Shown one piece after another: positions 37,799 through 50,506 of a stretch of 64,000 nt of DNA. Source of the stretch: Sphagnum magellanicum (taxonomy: Eukaryota > Streptophyta > Sphagnopsida > Sphagnales > Sphagnaceae); assembly GCA_021904315.1 (NCBI GenBank), contig CM038921.1, forward strand, positions 12,678,146 through 12,742,145, read 5' to 3'. The notes under the pieces are model-generated. The model saw only the letters and a list, made by a program, of their open reading frames with translations, was not told the origin of the DNA and did no database searches. The first letter of the stretch is position 1; each line of letters starts with the position of its first letter. The position numbers and the translations under genes are program-made.

Positions 37799-38679
37799 CT
37801 GACGGCTATTTTGGGTTTGGGCTGAACTCATAATAAACTGAGCTTGCCATGCAAATGAATTATTTTTCCTTTAAAGACAAAGAAATATGGTGATCAAATT
37901 TACATCAAAAGTCTCTAAATTTCAGTGGACTGGACTAGAGATTTCTCTAACATTTAACCTTTAATATATTAACTGATGAAAATAATTGGCCTAACAATTC
38001 AAGGGAAATAATTATAGCAAAGCAAATCCAATTACAATATTCATAATGTATGTACATATCTCACTTTGTATAACACTATGAACATTGTAAAATTTGCAGA
38101 AATTTCTTCAAGACTCTTCTTTCTTGGCTAACAATCACCATGATCATTTGACAAATTGAAGTCTAAGAAGTATGACAAACCCTAAACCTAAATCTGCACC
38201 ATGATGTATTGTCAAATAGTTGCAGATATTACCCGGTCAGATTTGAGTTTACATTTCATACAAACCTTAAAACTCTAAAACCCCATCGTTGCAATTCTTA
38301 AATGGAGAATTTGTTTCTCTATTTTTACAGCTATTCTAACCACTATTGACTTCAGTGATATTTTTTTTCAATTTTCTGATGTTGCACAATTGGCTGGCAT
38401 CCCAAGAGGTAGTTAGCATCAATTGGTGATAGATTTTAGAACAAGTCTTAAATTGTAAAAAAATAGTTTAAAAAAATGCTACTAAACTAAAATCACAGTC
38501 CAAATGTGGTAAAAAGTTTACATTTTTTTTTATTTCTTGAAATTGAGCAATTTAAAAGAAAATAAAAAATATTGTGAAAGAATATTCACTTTTACATTTT
38601 ATTTTTCTCATTTTGGTGACATTTAGCCCCTCCAAAAAAATGCTGATTGGGTTCACATTTGCAAGATTTATCATGTATT

Positions 38680-38925
38680 TTGTTAATTCTGGACTTTTGA
38701 GAAGTTCAGAAATAACAATTCATCATTTGAAAGTTGAAAAATTAAAACAATTTTTTTTTTAAAAATTGAAAAATTAAAGAATAAAACTAAAGAGAAATGA
38801 TGTAACAATAAATATTAATAATTTTTTGTTTCATTAGATGATCCAACAAATAAATAAATATTAACAATGTTTTGTCTCGAACTTGATCTCAACCACTAGA
38901 TTTTTTAAAAATCCAAAATTAACAA
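38680..38925 (+). mobile_element. MITE-like element, copy 1
   Basis: About 246 bp bounded by inverted ends TTGTTAATTCTGGACTTTT and AAAATCCAAAATTAACAA. The interior matches the reverse complement of the copy at 42384-42619, including a CATCATTTGAAAGTTG segment and a CATTAGATGATCCAACAAAT segment. Non-coding. Superfamily and target-site duplication not determined. Confidence 0.65.
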
Positions 38926-39759
38926 TTTAGTTCAAAATTAACTAAATACATGTTATTGTATTGCAGAAGAAATACTTGGGTCAACAACTATTGCATCACT
39001 TCCTTGTCCCATACCCATAGATCAAAACATTGAGCTCATGCACCACATGTATCCTCTGGCATGTCAGTTTTAAAAAAAAAGTCTTTACAATATTGATGAT
39101 GAATGTTATGATTCCCTTATGAACAATTTCAATTTTGCTTTGTATATTCCTTATTTTGGCAACCACTGACTCGTACAAAGAGCTAAGGAGGAAGGGACAA
39201 AGAATGAGTAATTTTGAGAGTCTGCTGACACCATGAATAAATGAGATGAATGCCAATTCTTGCCAAGTTTAGAATGACTTTTTAATTAAAATTTCCCCCA
39301 GAGCAAAGCCAACTAAACCCTCCCCAATCTTGATTTCCCCAAGGGGAGGGAAGGAAGCAAGCCAAAAGTTTTTCATAATGCCCTTGAATGCCAAAAGTTT
39401 ACTCCCAAATCTGTCTTGAGAAGCTTGCAACTGATGCAGTTTGAGAAAATTGAAAAAGCTAGTAAGAAATTTCATCTGAATTGCTTTGATAGGTGCATTC
39501 ACACTTGGTTTGGAGGATTCTAGTATTAAGTCCCTTAACACCAAGCTAATCATTTAGGACCTAAACCTTTTATATCGTGAAGATTTTATATTAAGTTAAC
39601 ATTCATTTAATATTAAACAATCACCCGTTGAACATTGGCTGCCACCTAAGATGCCACCTAGATTTTCACTTAACATTGAGTTAACATTAGGTGTACATGC
39701 ACCTTTAAAAGTATTATAAGTGTTATAGCACCAAACCAAAATCTGAATGGAAATTTGGC

Positions 39760-39799
<40 letters not shown>

Positions 39800-42129
39800 G
39801 TGGGGGAAACTTGGCGAAAACAGGGAAAATGTGACATAACCATTTTTCTATTTTTGGGAGATTTCACACCAAAATTTTATAAAAAAAAGATTACTATGAC
39901 CTAGGGTTGGCCACTTCCAAGTGTTCCTTCTCATTTAAATAGAGGGTGTTTGTCTTTGTTTAAGGCCACTTGCATTCAACATACTCTAACACTCATCAGA
40001 CCTTGATAGGAGGGTAGGGGGAAGTGTGTAGTCTGTAAAGCTTATGCCCTGACACCGAGTCTGCTGAAATGTCAACATTGCCAAGCTCCCTCTCCCATTT
40101 GAAATTTGAACATAAAAGGACCCCCCCCCCCCCCCCCAACTTGCTGTTGGAATATTGCTGGTGGTGGGGTGGCCTTGGTAATGCATTCCAATTAAAAACT
40201 GCCATCAACCCCAAGAAAGAAAAGAAGAGAAAAAGTGTGGGTTTGGAGTTCATCAATAGTTTATCCTTAGCCTCTAAAACCTTCAGAGAAAATTTGCTAA
40301 GTGAATTTTGGAAGGCATTTTATAGATATTAATAATGTCACCTCGAAAAACAGCAACCTTCAAAATAAATAAATAAATAAATAAATAAATAAAAATAAAT
40401 TCCAGTGATGATGTTTCATTGGAACTGGTTTACATAGGATGAGTATTTTGGTGATTGTCACTGTGACAATTCCTGTGTCATTTTGGGTTATAATTCACCA
40501 TATATCAAATTCCAATTCAGAATTGTTTTTGTTATCTATCTTGCACCTTTACAATGTTTTTGGGTGTTTGTATCTTGTTGCTTTTTTTACACCCTTTCAA
40601 GGATTTTTTTTTCTTTTTTTGGGTCTATTGGTATCTTATTGTGAATTTATCTAATGAAACAAACATTTGTTGGCATTTTGCATACCAAATCAAGAATGTA
40701 AAAAAATATTAATGAAATAAAATAACATACAATGAAATTTTTTTAAAAATTAAAAATTGAAAAGACAAAATTGATTACAAAAAAATTATTATGTCCATAA
40801 AAAATAATTTAATCATCATCACTGGTAGTGCGAAGCAACACGAAACCAAATCAATTAAATAAAATGCACTTGCATGCACACTAGGCACTTTACACCTACA
40901 AGAGGCCTCTTAAACTTTGTGCCTCTTACACTAAGACTAAGGTGCAAGGTGTCTCTCACTCCTATTGCCTCATGATGTTTAGAACAATGACCTTTGCTTC
41001 ACACTTTACAATGGTTAAGGTCCACATGTGGGGGTCATTCGTGAAATGTGGGGATGGACTAGCCTACTTCCTCATCTTAGGTCCCTTCTTTCAAGGATGT
41101 CCACACTTTGGGGCCTTTGCATTACAAATAATAAAAAAATTACGAGGTTTTTGTTGAGTATTTGGAGATTAGGTTATATAAATGTAATTTACAAACTTAC
41201 AAGTGGGGAATGAGTATTTTATTCTTGTGATATTGGTTGTTTCTAGGTTTTAGAATTTTATAAAAAAAATGAAGAGGGTTTAAGTTTTTGAAGTTTTAAA
41301 TTTTCAAAGAACTTGTTGGTTGTAGGTGTTTCCAAACCTTTGACAAGCAAGTATGAGGTGCGACAAGGTTTGGTTCCCCATGAAGGTGGGTATAATTTCA
41401 CAATCAAAATTAATAACACTCATAAACACCAACACCTTGGCAACATTGACAGTCATTTGCACATCACAATCATTATAATGAACGGGTGAAGGATTTCAAA
41501 TAATTGGTGCTTCTTGTGACCTAGTCTTTTCAACTCATGATCAACACCATTTGCTTATGAATGAGCCAAATGGTTAAGAACAAATTGACATGAAATTTCT
41601 TCATAAAGCTCACAAGAAGTTGAAATTATAAGTTGTAAAGCATCTCCAAGCAACCAATGGCCATGATTTTGATTCAACACACAATTGGTCACAATTTGTG
41701 ACAAAACTTTCACCTATGACTTTGATTCAAAACATAGCTAACCACAATTTGTGACAAAATTTTAACACCACTAAACACAAACTACCCAAGCTCTTGGCTG
41801 AGGTACAAGGCTTTGCATGGCTATAGTTTGTTGATTGTGACATAGTGCAATGTTGATACTCCAAAATGACAAAACATCTTCAAATAATAAAACTTGATTG
41901 CAAATGTGCAAAAACCTAACATAATTTTTTTGAAAGACCCAATAGAATTTAATTGTATTATCTATTTATTTTTAATGGCCAATTAGAGCTCAAATGTCTT
42001 TTCCATTATTTGAAATTTGGTATATATGAAAAAGAAATCATCATGGAAATTGAAAAAAAAAGGGTCTAGTTATAATCATGTATTGGGTCTTTATGGACAT
42101 GTTCAAATTTTTGGGCTTGAATCTAGAAT
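38926..42129. other. Intergenic with simple repeats
   Basis: Contains a palindromic (AAT)n(ATT)n run (39761-39799), a 17-C homopolymer (40121-40137) and an AAAT-type run at about 40365-40400. No recognisable gene. 41.4-42.1 kb may hold further decayed sequence of the hAT element to its right, without a readable motif. Confidence 0.5.
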
Positions 42130-43023
42130 CTATACAAGCCTCGTTCCATGCTTGCCTCTCCTTGCTAAATGTTTTTGACCACATAATTCATTTTTGAATG
42201 CCAATTTGACAACTTTTGATAGATGTGTAGTTCCATTCGTGAGAAATTTTGTCACAATTATAAAAGCACACTGGTAAACCTTCAATAGTGCATGTCCAAA
42301 ACAAGACCCATTAAATGACTCCAACATGCTTAAGTCAATGGATGAAACCATAGAAAAATGTATTCAATTAATTTTAGACTAAGTTGTCAATTTTGGACTT
42401 TTTCTAACCTAGTGGTTGGGATCAAGTTTGAAACAAAACATTGTTAATATTTATTTGTTGGATCATCTAATGAAGCAAAACATTATTGATATTTATTGTT
42501 GCATCATTTAAAAATATATATTCTTTAATTTTTCAATTAAAAAAAAAATCTCTTTCATTTCCCAACTTCCAAATGATCAATTGTTAATTTTGAACTTTTC
42601 AAAAGTCCAAAATTAACAAAATACATTATTAGAGTTCAAAATACTTGAATAAGTTTACAAGTTGTCTTTACATAAGCAAAGATCTTGTGGATAAGGGAAA
42701 ATTTGTCAAGGAGTTGTTGAAATTTCTAAGCCATGGTTACAGGCTCCAATGTTGATCATTTCAAATAACCCAATAGTCATGTGCTTTGGTTCCTTATTGT
42801 TTAAAATAAAGTTTGTAACAATAGCAAATATGTCATATGCCCCTTTTGACATGCAAAGATCAAATGTGCATGTGGTTAATGCAAGTTGCACATAGGTAAT
42901 CAAAGTTTTTTCTGCCAATGTTGGCCATAATTTCTTCCACACATACTTTCCAAGTGGGAACACCACCCTTTGGAACAACTTGTATGCCAATATATGGAGC
43001 CAAATGGATTCAACAATTATCAT
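42130..43023 (-). pseudogene. Decayed hAT-family transposase fragment 2, interrupted by a MITE
   Basis: Minus strand, in order: TFDLCMSKGAYDIFAIVTNF and HMTIGLFE (43023-42706), LLDKFSLIHKIFAYVK (about 42700-42650), then after an unrelated 236-bp insert ESFNGSCFGHALLKVYQC (about 42335-42260) and, in another frame, YTSIKSCQIGIQ and KERQAWNEACID (about 42235-42130). The block order matches plant hAT transposases and fragment 1 at 25.5-26.2 kb. FDLC replaces the more usual FDLW. Frameshifts and stops are present, so it is non-functional. Removing the insert brings the YVK and GSCFGHA blocks to the spacing expected in the family. Confidence 0.8.
42384..42619 (-). mobile_element. MITE-like element, copy 2, nested in the hAT pseudogene
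   Basis: Bounded by TTGTCAATTTTGGACTTTT and AAAAGTCCAAAATTAACAA, which are inverted copies of each other with one mismatch. The interior matches the element at 38680-38925 in reverse orientation. It splits the hAT-like reading frame, so it inserted after that transposase was in place. Confidence 0.68.
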
Positions 43024-46000
43024 TGGTAGGAACCTTTTAAGGATTACAACATCACATTCTCCAAAATGGCAATCTATGTTTCATGGCTTTTAAAATCTAA
43101 TTTTTGAAGGAAAAAAAACTCTGAAGATAACACTTGGGTTTACATGTGACCGTTTAATGATTGGAATTCAAGTGCATTTCAAAAACAATTTGATATCTTT
43201 TCACAATATTTTTAAAATTTAGGGTGATGTGTTCCCTAATTACATGTTTTTTCATGGTTGTTAAATGTCATTCAACTTATGATAATCAATAAGGTCATTT
43301 CAACACCTAGTTTGTAAGGCTAAAATTTTAGGACTAATCATTTTAAAATGGCAAATGATGCATTTCATAATTTGGTTATGAGTAAGATTTAGGGGTTGAT
43401 TATTGTTCACCTTGTAGAATAATCACCTAGGTGAATTATTATTGTGAGGTTTCCAAGCATCACCTTGTTTTTTCATATTCCCCATGTGCATTTCATCAAC
43501 ATGTGACTCATTACCATCACCATAAACAATTGTAGTGAGATGCTTTCCACCTTCATAAACTTCTTGTTGCAAGTTCTCAATGTTGATAATGTTAGTAGAA
43601 CTTGCAAAAAGTGGTGGGGGAAGAGCAACTTGGCTAAGATTAAATGCATGCATAATCTCAAATGACTTTGAATAATCCCTGAAATTTTGGTGTGAAGAAT
43701 AAAATAAAAAATACCATGAGATGCACAAGTTTTTTAACATGTCATTGTGAGCTACATTTTGAGTTACAACACTATAAGGTGAAAGATTTCACATAAAATT
43801 GAAGGTGCTATGAGAAGCACAACTTTTAGGTGATAAATCATGATTTGTAAAATTTTACAACAACAAACTTCCGAAATTAAAGGTGTTGTGAAATGCACAA
43901 GCTCATGAACCTTAAATGATGTACTTCAAGAAAACATAATAATAATGAAATGCATAACTTTTAGGCATCTAGTTGTAAAAATCAAAGGTGATGTGACAAA
44001 ATAACTCAAAAGTGGAACCAAAAATAAAATGCAAAATGACAAGCAATGTTACACTAAATCTCTAAATCTTTAGTGTCACTTGCACTTGTAGAATCCATAG
44101 GTCCTATAAAGTCGACCCATTGCGAATCTCCTACATTGATGTGATACAATGGGATGGCAAGCCATTCATCTTTTCTCTTTTAATATCTAGCATCGATAAA
44201 AAGGCAAGTGAGCAAAAGTGATGTGCAAAGTGCAAATGCTAAAGTTGAGAGAGACACACATCAAGATAACTAACCTTAAAGCAAAGCAATGGTAGTTCTA
44301 TGCACTTAGGTTTGCAATTGAGAGCTTGGATGATAACCTACCTTGTTTTTCATGTTTGTTTAGGTGAGGGTACAATTAATTGATTAAAAAAAATTGTTGG
44401 GTATAGGTTTGATTATTGAAATGATAACATTATTTGCCAATTTGACCTTGGTTGGTATATATGTATACTTAGTTTGATACCCACTCAACATTAGAAAATT
44501 ATTTTGTAATTTTGCGCATTAGATGGAAATCTGAAAGTGTGCAACATCTATATATTAATTCACAACACAACTACTATATAACGGACTCCAAAATCCAGGT
44601 GCCAAAAGCGTTGCCTGATTGACGGTTATATAGAGGAACTTGTTTTCGAAAATTTTCAAAACTTTCGAGAACCAAGGTTCAAAATGTCAGAACCGGGGTT
44701 TTGGGTTTTCTCACGTCCGATAAGGGAGTAACTACTCGGATTGATAACCTGAGGGTACACACAGCTGGTTCTGATACCTGCACAACGTCAGTCAGGATCA
44801 CTACATGTTCATGGTGGTTGGAGTGGCGTAGCCACGGGTGTCCGAAGGTCATGGGTACCACTAGTTATTATTATTTCCTATTGTTTTGTATTGCCTTCTA
44901 AACCTAAAAAGAAACCCCCTTGGCATAGAATCATTTTGATGCCTCCCCTCACATACATACATTTTGCTCATGTGTTGTGAAGAATACACTTGTGCACGAG
45001 CAATTAGTAGTGTGTGAATGACAATTTTTTAAAGCAATTTGAAATAGCAACCATCTTTGCTAAGGAATTGATTCCATAAGTTAAGGGAAAAGGAGGTGCA
45101 AGGTCACAAGTTGCAAGGGGAATGTGGTTGGAGGTCTAATGAAATCATCATCAAAAGTTAGGTTTACAAGGAGACGAGGAAAATTGGGCTGGAGAGTTGG
45201 CTTCATCATTGTCTAATACCAATTTATTTATTTATTTATTTATTTATCTGGATATTGCAGCTGAAGCCACATGAGATACATGTAGGCCAAACTTGAAAAG
45301 GGAATGCAGTAAAAAGATTATTTAAAAAAGAAAAAGAAAAAGACATATATTCCTTTGAATTATGCTAGAGGAGAGATTTCATGTCTTTCTCCTTGTGGGG
45401 CAGATTCGGGCAAAGGCCAGGCAGAAAGTGCAATGGCCTGTATACTAATTTGAGCTGAGTGAGCTCCGTGTTGCTGCACACTACCAGAGACGATCAATTA
45501 TTTTTTTATATTTTATTTCTTATGTTTTCATATGGTTTTCAATAATTCATCATTATTTATGTCAATGCCAAATTTAATTTAAATTAATATACATTTCACG
45601 GACATGAAAAGACACATGTTTATTTGTTTTTTCATAGGGAAAAAGAGTGAGATAGATATAAAATGGAAGTAATTATTAAGGAAAGGTGGGAGATAGTTAT
45701 TAAGAAAATTAATTGGAAAAGGAAGTAAAATTTAAGAAAATAGAAGAAAGAATTAAATTTGAAAATGAGATAGTTATTTCTGAAATTGTCTTTGGAGTGG
45801 TCCATGGACGATGATGACGGTATGAAGGATTCCAAAGCATCCCCTATACATGGTCTTAGGGAACTTAGTTGATATTTTACGAACCTGATGGGAACACATT
45901 GGGAACAGACTCAAAAAAAAAATTCCACCAACAAGCCCCCCCTCCCCCCACCCAAAACCCGAAAAGTAAAAAACTATGCCACCCTGAGCCTTCTCATTGG

Positions 46001-46113
46001 CTGCATGGAATTTCTATTTCCAAAAAGGGTTGGTCATCATTTTCAACCTGGACTAATACCCCCATTATATACTGGTGGGCACTTGTTGCTCCTGTCAATA
46101 ATTTAAGTTGTGA
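43024..46113. other. Intergenic, no recognisable gene
   Basis: AT-rich, with a more balanced patch at 44.58-44.88 kb. A 105-codon minus-strand frame at 43423-43740 lies upstream of hAT fragment 2 and could be decayed N-terminal element sequence, but shows no BED-finger cysteine/histidine pattern. A (TTTA)n run is at about 45222-45248. Confidence 0.45.
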
Positions 46114-46872
46114 CTAGTGTGGCCTGTGCTGTTGGCCCAAGTGTTACCATGTCCTCAACTGATTTTTCCTTCCAAAACTTAGTTTTTTGGAATTTATTTG
46201 AATTTTCAGCTGCAGAAATCACTTAAAAATCAATATCTCTCATATTCTGAAATCCAAATCTTACCAAATAAATTCCATTAAATCTTCTCATCAAGATCTT
46301 TCCAACAACCCAAAGGCACATTCCAATTCCTCCGAAATTTTCACCTACAATTAAATTTAATTATCAGTGAAGAAATCACTCAATATTCAAGAACTTTTGC
46401 ACCACAAGTCCAAACCACATGGAACCAAGCCATGTGCCTCATCTCATCCAGAGCTTTCGAAAGACACCAAGAACATGATCTGAAGCATCCCAGTTCGGTG
46501 GATCTCATAAGTACAAAACAAAAGAAACTACCTTCCTTCATAGATAGAAGTCCAGGCCAAATATGAGCAAAACCTAAGGGCCCCCAAATTGTTCTTGGGG
46601 GCCAGATTCCCACAGAGGGCAGGCACCCTCAGGCCAACTCAGATAAAATTCAAAATATAAATAAATAAATAAATAACATGATGTAGCATTATGCATAGCA
46701 GGAGCTGCTTGGATACTGGGTCCAATGGAGTAGGAACCAAATTTCTAAAAGCTAATAATATAATAATCAGAATGATAAATTACAAACAATTTATTAAATA
46801 ACATGATAGAACATAGTAGCAGCTGCTTTGATAAATGGGGGCTAGTGTGGCCTGTGCTGTTGGCCCAAGTGT
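46114..46872 (+). repeat. Dispersed ~400-bp repeat (as at 2.2-2.96 kb), further copies
   Basis: CTAGTGTGGCCTGTGCTGTT followed by GGCCCAAGTGT occurs identically at 46114 and 46842. After the first copy come the TTTTTCCTTCCAAAAC, CAATATCTCTCA and CAATATTCAAGAACTT segments in the same order as at 2.7-2.95 kb, then CCTTCATAGATAGA as at 2641. An internal AACATGAT..GCAGCTGCTT phrase is also duplicated (about 46673 and 46800). Confidence 0.6.
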
Positions 46873-47073
46873 GAACTCAAAACCCAACTAATATTTTACC
46901 CTGTAGAGTGCTCTCCCCAACTACACTGCCAAATCGGCACAAGTCTTTTACAAAACTTGCAATCATCCTGCAGACTTGAAGTCCCCAGTCAAGTACGAGG
47001 AAAAAATTAAACCTGGGGGCTTCTGAGTTCTTGGGGAAAAATGATTTGGCCCCTTTAGAGTAACGCCACAAGT

Positions 47074-47386
47074 TAGTATATGACCCTGCAAATTAAAATT
47101 GGTTGAAGAAATGTCAAAACATGCCAATTTGGCTCAGCAGATTGTGTTTTGGCACCACATTTTTGTAGAGTATGCTGAGGCTGGTAAATGGCCCAGCAAA
47201 GATGAACACCTGCTATTGATTGGCTAGATAGTTCGATGGGTCCAGGCAGGTCACTATTAGTGGTCTCTCACCTATTTGTGATCCCAATTTTAGTTTCATG
47301 GGTGGGGTTGGAAAAAAGTAAATAAATCAAAACTTGGAGGTGAGAAATAATTTTGCAAGGTCACATACTGAGCACCACCACTCGAT
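47074..47386 (+). repeat. Repeat related to the 58.66-59.11 kb foldback element
   Basis: Shares ordered phrases with 58660-59010: TGCCAATTTGGCT, GGTCCAGGCAGGT, CTATTAGTGGTC, CACCTATTTG, TTTCATGGGTGGGGTTG and the GGTCACAT end. The right, inverted arm present at 59.04-59.11 kb is absent here. Non-coding. Confidence 0.6.
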
Positions 47387-47881
47387 ATGCCCTTATAAAG
47401 TAAGCTCCAAAGATTGCACTTTTGCATGTTGCCCATGCTCCTCACTTTTCCCCCCTCTCTCTCGCTCTCTCTCTTTCTCTCTCACTCTATGTGTCTCATG
47501 AGAGAGGAGTACTTACAGAAAGGCAACAGCAAACATTGCTATAGGTACTCATCAACACATGTGCAATGCATGTGGCTTCTGCCTCTTTTGGCCGATCCGA
47601 AATTTGCTCCCATTTTGGAGGCTGGCTGGCTGCCTGACTTACTTGTTCTTGTTGTTGTTGTAGTAGGTATTTGAAATTTTCATAAAGTTTGTCAAATTGT
47701 TTGTCTACATGTACATAGTTTTTTTTTTGTTTTTTTCCTTTCTTTGGTTTTTTCCCTCAGGACTTGCCAATACTGCAAACAATGTGCGAGATGAAAGGAC
47801 ACCTTGTTTCCTCATCATTGAGGTGGTGGCAAGCAAACATCTCTCTCTCTCTCTCACCTCCGTCATCATCTTGGACAATGA
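47387..47881 (+). other. CT-microsatellite-bearing spacer, possible non-coding exon
   Basis: Has (CT)n tracts at about 47453-47486 and 47838-47854 and a polypyrimidine stretch ending TTTTTCCCTCAG/GACTTGCC near 47761 that looks like a splice acceptor. The two open frames (86 and 94 codons) have no recognisable domain, and the second runs into the tandem array. Confidence 0.3.
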
Positions 47882-48700
47882 GGTTGTTATGGCTGGATTA
47901 ATATTAATAGATATTATGGTATTGAATTTCGCTCCTGATTCAATAAAATTTCTTCACTTGGGATTGTTATGGTCGGATTAACATTATTAGATATTATGAT
48001 ATTGAGTTTCACTCCCGATTCAATAAAATTTCTTCACTTTACTACTACGGATAGCAATATTGAGTTCATTCCCAGATTCAATAAAATTTCTTCACTTCAC
48101 TTGAGATTGTTATGGTCGGATTAACATTATTAGATATTATGATATTGAGTTTCACTCCCCATTCAATAAAATTTCTTCACTTTACTACTATGGATAGCAA
48201 TATTGAGTTCATTCCCAGATTCAATAAAATTTCTTCACTTCACTTGAGATTGTTATGGTCGGATTAACATTATTAGATATTATGATATTGAGTTTCACTC
48301 CCCATTCAATAAAATTTCTTCACTTTACTACTATGGATAGCAATATTGAGTTCATTCCCAGATTCAATAAAATTTCTTCACTTCACTTGAGATTGTTATG
48401 GTCGGATTAACATTATTAGATATTATGATATTGAGTTTCACTCCCCATTCAATAAAATTTCTTCACTTTACTACTACTACTACCACGGATAGCAATAGTG
48501 AGTTCATTCCCGGATTCAATAAAATTTCTTCACTTTACTGACAACTACCCATATTGAGTTCATTCCCTGATTCAATAAAATTTCTTCACTTTACTGACAG
48601 CTACCCATATTGAGTTCATTCCTGGATTCAATAAAATTTCTTCACTTTACTGACAGCTACCCATATTGAGTTCATTTCCGATTCAATAATTCTGTTTCAT
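47882..48700 (+). repeat. 143-bp and 56-bp tandem array rich in AATAAA
   Basis: GATTGTTATGGTCGGATTAA starts at 47962, 48105, 48248 and 48391, an exact 143-bp period; a diverged first unit starts at 47882. Each unit contains two TTCAATAAAATTTCTTCACT phrases. From about 48490 the array changes to a 56-bp period (ATTGAGTTC at 48553, 48609 and 48665) built from the same phrase. About eleven AATAAA hexamers lie on the plus strand. It ends about 35 bp before the TATA-like motif of the filament-like protein gene. Confidence 0.92.
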
Positions 48701-48733
48701 TTTACGGATAGATAGCAAAATTTGAGCTTATTT

Positions 48734-48740
48734 TATAAAA
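48734..48740 (+). promoter_or_regulatory. TATA-like motif upstream of the FPP gene
   Basis: TATAAAA followed by a G run, then within 100-250 bp a strongly CT-rich leader-like region (48.84-49.14 kb). A GCTATG/GTAAGATG junction near 49232 could be the donor of a leader exon joined to the acceptor at 50466. No start site can be proved from sequence. Confidence 0.35.
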
Positions 48741-50506
48741 AGGGGGGGGCGAGGGGTGGGGTAAGCTAAGGGGGTGAAAGGAGGACTCAAACAAACACAA
48801 GGTGATTTAAAACATTTCTCAAAATGTACAAGAATTGTTTCCTGTATTTCCTGGTCTAGAATTTATTATTGTTTGCTGCTTCCACTCTCTGTTGTTTGTT
48901 TGCTTCTCTTTTTCTTTCTTTCTTTTCTGTTGTTCTTGGTTTTTGGAGGAGCTTCTTAGTAATGCTCTTTTTTCTCTCTCTCTCTCAGTCCCTGTGTGAA
49001 GACATTGCAACATTTGCTACTTTGTGAATCTTCGGTTTGTTTTGTAGTAGACTAGATTTCCATTTGAATTCTGTCTTGTTCTATTATCTGTCTGTTTGTC
49101 TGTCTCTCTCTCCGGCTTCACTGCAGCTGTTTTCCGGATTTTGTGTTTGGTGTGTGTATGGCGCTTCTTTTGTGGTTTGGTTTTGGTTCTGTGACCAGAT
49201 CGCTGAATTGTTTGAACGAGAACGAAGCTATGGTAAGATGATTACTGCTGCCAATGTTTTTTTCTTTTGACTTTCCTTGTAGTGGTGGTTCAAGCTCTGA
49301 ATCTTATTGAATCTAGATCTCATTTTTATCTATGGTTCAAGCTCTGAATCTCTGTTTCTTTGCGCCGCTCTCCTCGGAGACGTCTTCTTCTTTTTCTTCT
49401 TCTTCTGTTCTTCTCTTGCTTCTTTTCCGTTCTTGAGCACCGCTTTCTAAAAATATACAAAATCATTTTGGCGTGTTTTGTCTGGTTAGGGACGAAGTCC
49501 AAGGGGGGAGGATGTGTGTTGGACGATTGACGGCTGACTGATAATGGACATGGACACTGGTCACGATTCTTTTATTCATAAGTAAGAGTTTCTTTTATTA
49601 GTGCACTTGGTTGTTGCTTTGTGAAGAGAGAATGTGTCAGTGTTTCGGCTGCTTCTGAAGTCGGGATTTTACAACAGCAGCAAAGATCGGAATCATTGCC
49701 GGCGTTTGGAGGAAACAGGCGAGAACTTTTGCGGCAGGTCTTTTGTGAAGAAGTGTTGGTAGCTAGCTAGTTGGAGAAACCAAATCATGGAATGGCTTTC
49801 TTCAGGCTGTAGGAATTGGGGATCATCGGTTTCACAGTTTCCTTCTGGTTCAAATCTCCGATCAGGCGATGATGCTTCTTCTTAGAAAGTTGTTGGAATT
49901 GAATCTTCTTCTTCTTGCACCGCTGCTTCTAATACACGATAGTCTAAGCGCGCAAATGGAATTACGCGCATGGGTGCATCAACATGTGGCGCTCAAGTTT
50001 CAGCCTGCAGCCACAATTCATGAGGAGATTCTCCAGAACTTCAATACTCACTGCTGGTCCAACAAGCACTACTGCATCTTGTAGCTGCTGCTGGAGGTAC
50101 AGCTTTCTTCCACAGTGACATCACATATGCTTGGATTTTATCATATGTTCTTGCACAAAATGGGGATCCTACCATGCACACCTATGGCCACAGAAACTCT
50201 CTTATGTTGTAGATTTTTCTTATCTTTTCTTAGTTGAAATGAGGCAATGTGGACTTGCATTATATTAGATGCATGAATGATTGTGCAATATGTATTATCC
50301 CATTGCAGGAAGAGAGAACTACTTTTTGCACACCCCTGATTTCTGTTGTTTTAGCTTCTAGCAATACTGGGCACATGTCAAGTTGTTGAGGGCAGGAGTG
50401 AGTGCAAGGTCATATTTTTTTTCTTTTGTTGACTACTTGGAGGATATCAATATGTTTGTCCACAGGTCAGGCAAGAATTGACATATACAGGAGGAAATCA
50501 GTGACA

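Noticed and set aside
47414-47981. Two open frames with CT-rich codons before the tandem array
   Set aside because: One begins in a CT microsatellite and the other runs into the tandem array; no domain in either.
49869-50084. 71-codon Leu-rich open frame upstream of the FPP start
   Set aside because: Lies in the presumed 5' leader or leader intron, has no family similarity and is not splice-consistent with FPP exon 1.
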